Shown here: positions 63,264-64,000 of the stretch, in pieces | Layout: every line of letters begins with the position of its first letter | How positions within the stretch are numbered: the stretch's first letter is position 1 | Assembly: GCF_014297465.1 (NCBI RefSeq) | Contig: NZ_JACORT010000001.1 | Span: forward strand, 868,001 to 932,000 | Direction of reading: 5' to 3' | Origin: Ramlibacter cellulosilyticus | GTDB lineage: Bacteria; Pseudomonadota; Gammaproteobacteria; Burkholderiales; Burkholderiaceae_C | Length of the DNA stretch: 64,000 nucleotides | Translations under genes and position numbers: made by a program | The notes under the pieces: model-generated | Databases searched by the model: none | What the model saw: only the letters and a program-made list of their open reading frames with translations | Told to the model about the DNA's origin: nothing

Positions 63264-64000
63264 TCAGTGGTCCTTCCCGGCCAGCACCTCCCGCGCGAGC
63301 GCATAAGCCTCCTCGAAGCCGAGGACGACCGGCCGCTCCGATTCGCGCATGCGCGCCAGCAGGGCATGCTGGACCTTGAACTTGATGTTGCCGACCGCCA
63401 GCGCGCCGATGCCCACGGCAGACGTGCCCGCCAGCGGCTTGCCGTCATCCGAGGCACCCACGCCGGCCAGGCCGGACGGCGGCACCGCGTTGAGGTCGAC
63501 GGCCACCCGCAGGTGCTTCGCCGTGGCGAGGTCGTCCTCGCCGGCCACCTGCACGCCCGCGCCGGCGACGGCCATCACCACTTCCGCCTCCGCCAGCGCG
63601 GCGCGCAAGGCGCCCGCGTTGGCGGTGGACACGGCGTCGATCGCCACGCCGAAGCGTTCGCCCGTCGCCGCTGCGGCTGCCTCCGCCGCGTCCGCGCCGC
63701 GGTGGCTTCCCAGCACCGCATGCGCGCCGCGGCGGGCGCAGAGCACCGCCGCGATGCGGCCCACGGGCCCCGTGCCGCCGAGCAGCAGCACTTCGCGCCC
63801 CTCCAGGTTGCCGCCATCGGCGCGACCGAGCGCGGTCTCCGTGCACGCCACCATCGCGGCCGACGTGGTGTACGCGCCGCTCGGGTCGGCGCACAGCGAG
63901 ACCACGAAGGGCGGGAACATCGCCTTGCGCGCGCGGGCCAGCATCTCGTCGGCCAGCAGCACGTCGCGGCCGCCGACGAACAGGCCCGTGCGGGCCGCGC
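63264..64000 (-). CDS. mtdB: NAD(P)-dependent methylenetetrahydromethanopterin dehydrogenase (partial)
   Basis: This is the C-terminal 245 residues; the 5' end is beyond the right edge. It oxidises methylene- to methenyl-tetrahydromethanopterin. Landmarks are LFVGGRDVLLADEMLARARK, AMFPPFVVSLCADPSGAYTT and the dinucleotide motif VLLLGGTGPVGRIAAVLCAR. It is the first visible gene of the methylotrophy operon; further cluster genes (such as the formyltransferase/hydrolase set) would be expected outside the window. Confidence 0.95.
   Translation of the reverse strand, partial: AARTGLFVGGRDVLLADEMLARARKAMFPPFVVSLCADPSGAYTTSAAMVACTETALGRADGGNLEGREVLLLGGTGPVGRIAAVLCARRGAHAVLGSHRGADAAEAAAAATGERFGVAIDAVSTANAGALRAALAEAEVVMAVAGAGVQVAGEDDLATAKHLRVAVDLNAVPPSGLAGVGASDDGKPLAGTSAVGIGALAVGNIKFKVQHALLARMRESERPVVLGFEEAYALAREVLAGKDH

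Overview
This is a GC-rich chromosomal window from a betaproteobacterium, most likely Burkholderiales and close to the Comamonadaceae. The pointers are the complete 14-gene nuo operon followed by DUF2818, NUDIX and DUF1178 genes, the tpiA-secG-tRNA-Leu-nuo and rpsO-pnp orders, and several families of dispersed intergenic hairpin repeats. There is no prophage, insertion sequence, rRNA or CRISPR array. The species assignment is inference.

Region 1 (1-7.5 kb): a partial tripartite-transporter receptor gene divergent from a LysR regulator, yqeY, rpsU, a bacteriophytochrome histidine kinase and a flavoprotein. Region 2 (5.9-20.7 kb): nitrate assimilation. A minus-strand operon narK-nirB-nirD-nasA-ybiB-cobA carries nitrate uptake, nitrite reduction, nitrate reduction and siroheme supply. 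A second minus-strand operon nrtABD encodes an ABC nitrate transporter. Each has a near-perfect sigma-54 promoter. Two different ANTAR-domain RNA-binding regulators sit beside them: a NIT-ANTAR protein, and an unusual pseudoreceiver-ANTAR protein with two PilJ/NarX-like sensor repeats. The nrtA leader contains two hairpins with the same AACGGC hexaloop; the second overlaps the 5' arm of an intrinsic terminator, which is the layout expected for ANTAR antitermination.

Region 3 (20.7-32.9 kb): housekeeping and metabolic genes: tsaD, a methyltransferase, a LysR regulator, a tautomerase, a small heat-shock protein, an amino-acid-type binding protein, an aminotransferase, rpsO, pnp, a quinone oxidoreductase, tpiA, secG and tRNA-Leu(GAG). 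Region 4 (32.9-48.9 kb): nuoA-N (complex I) plus DUF2818, ADP-ribose pyrophosphatase and DUF1178 genes. Repeats have entered this operon between nuoC and nuoD and inside the 3' end of nuoG.

Region 5 (49.0-64.0 kb): a minus-strand methylotrophy operon running off the right edge: mtdB, ATP-grasp, mch, ATP-grasp, CitG-like, fae, xoxF, xoxG, xoxJ, two unknown secreted proteins, mxaR, mxaS, mxaA, mxaC, mxaK, mxaL. XoxF carries the Asp-x-Asp signature of lanthanide-dependent methanol dehydrogenases. Methanol would be oxidised in the periplasm by XoxF with cytochrome XoxG, and the formaldehyde captured by Fae and oxidised on tetrahydromethanopterin by MtdB and Mch. The Mxa proteins resemble the metal-insertion and maturation set usually found with calcium-dependent MxaFI, which is absent here. 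A pterin-4a-carbinolamine dehydratase-like gene converges on the end of the operon.
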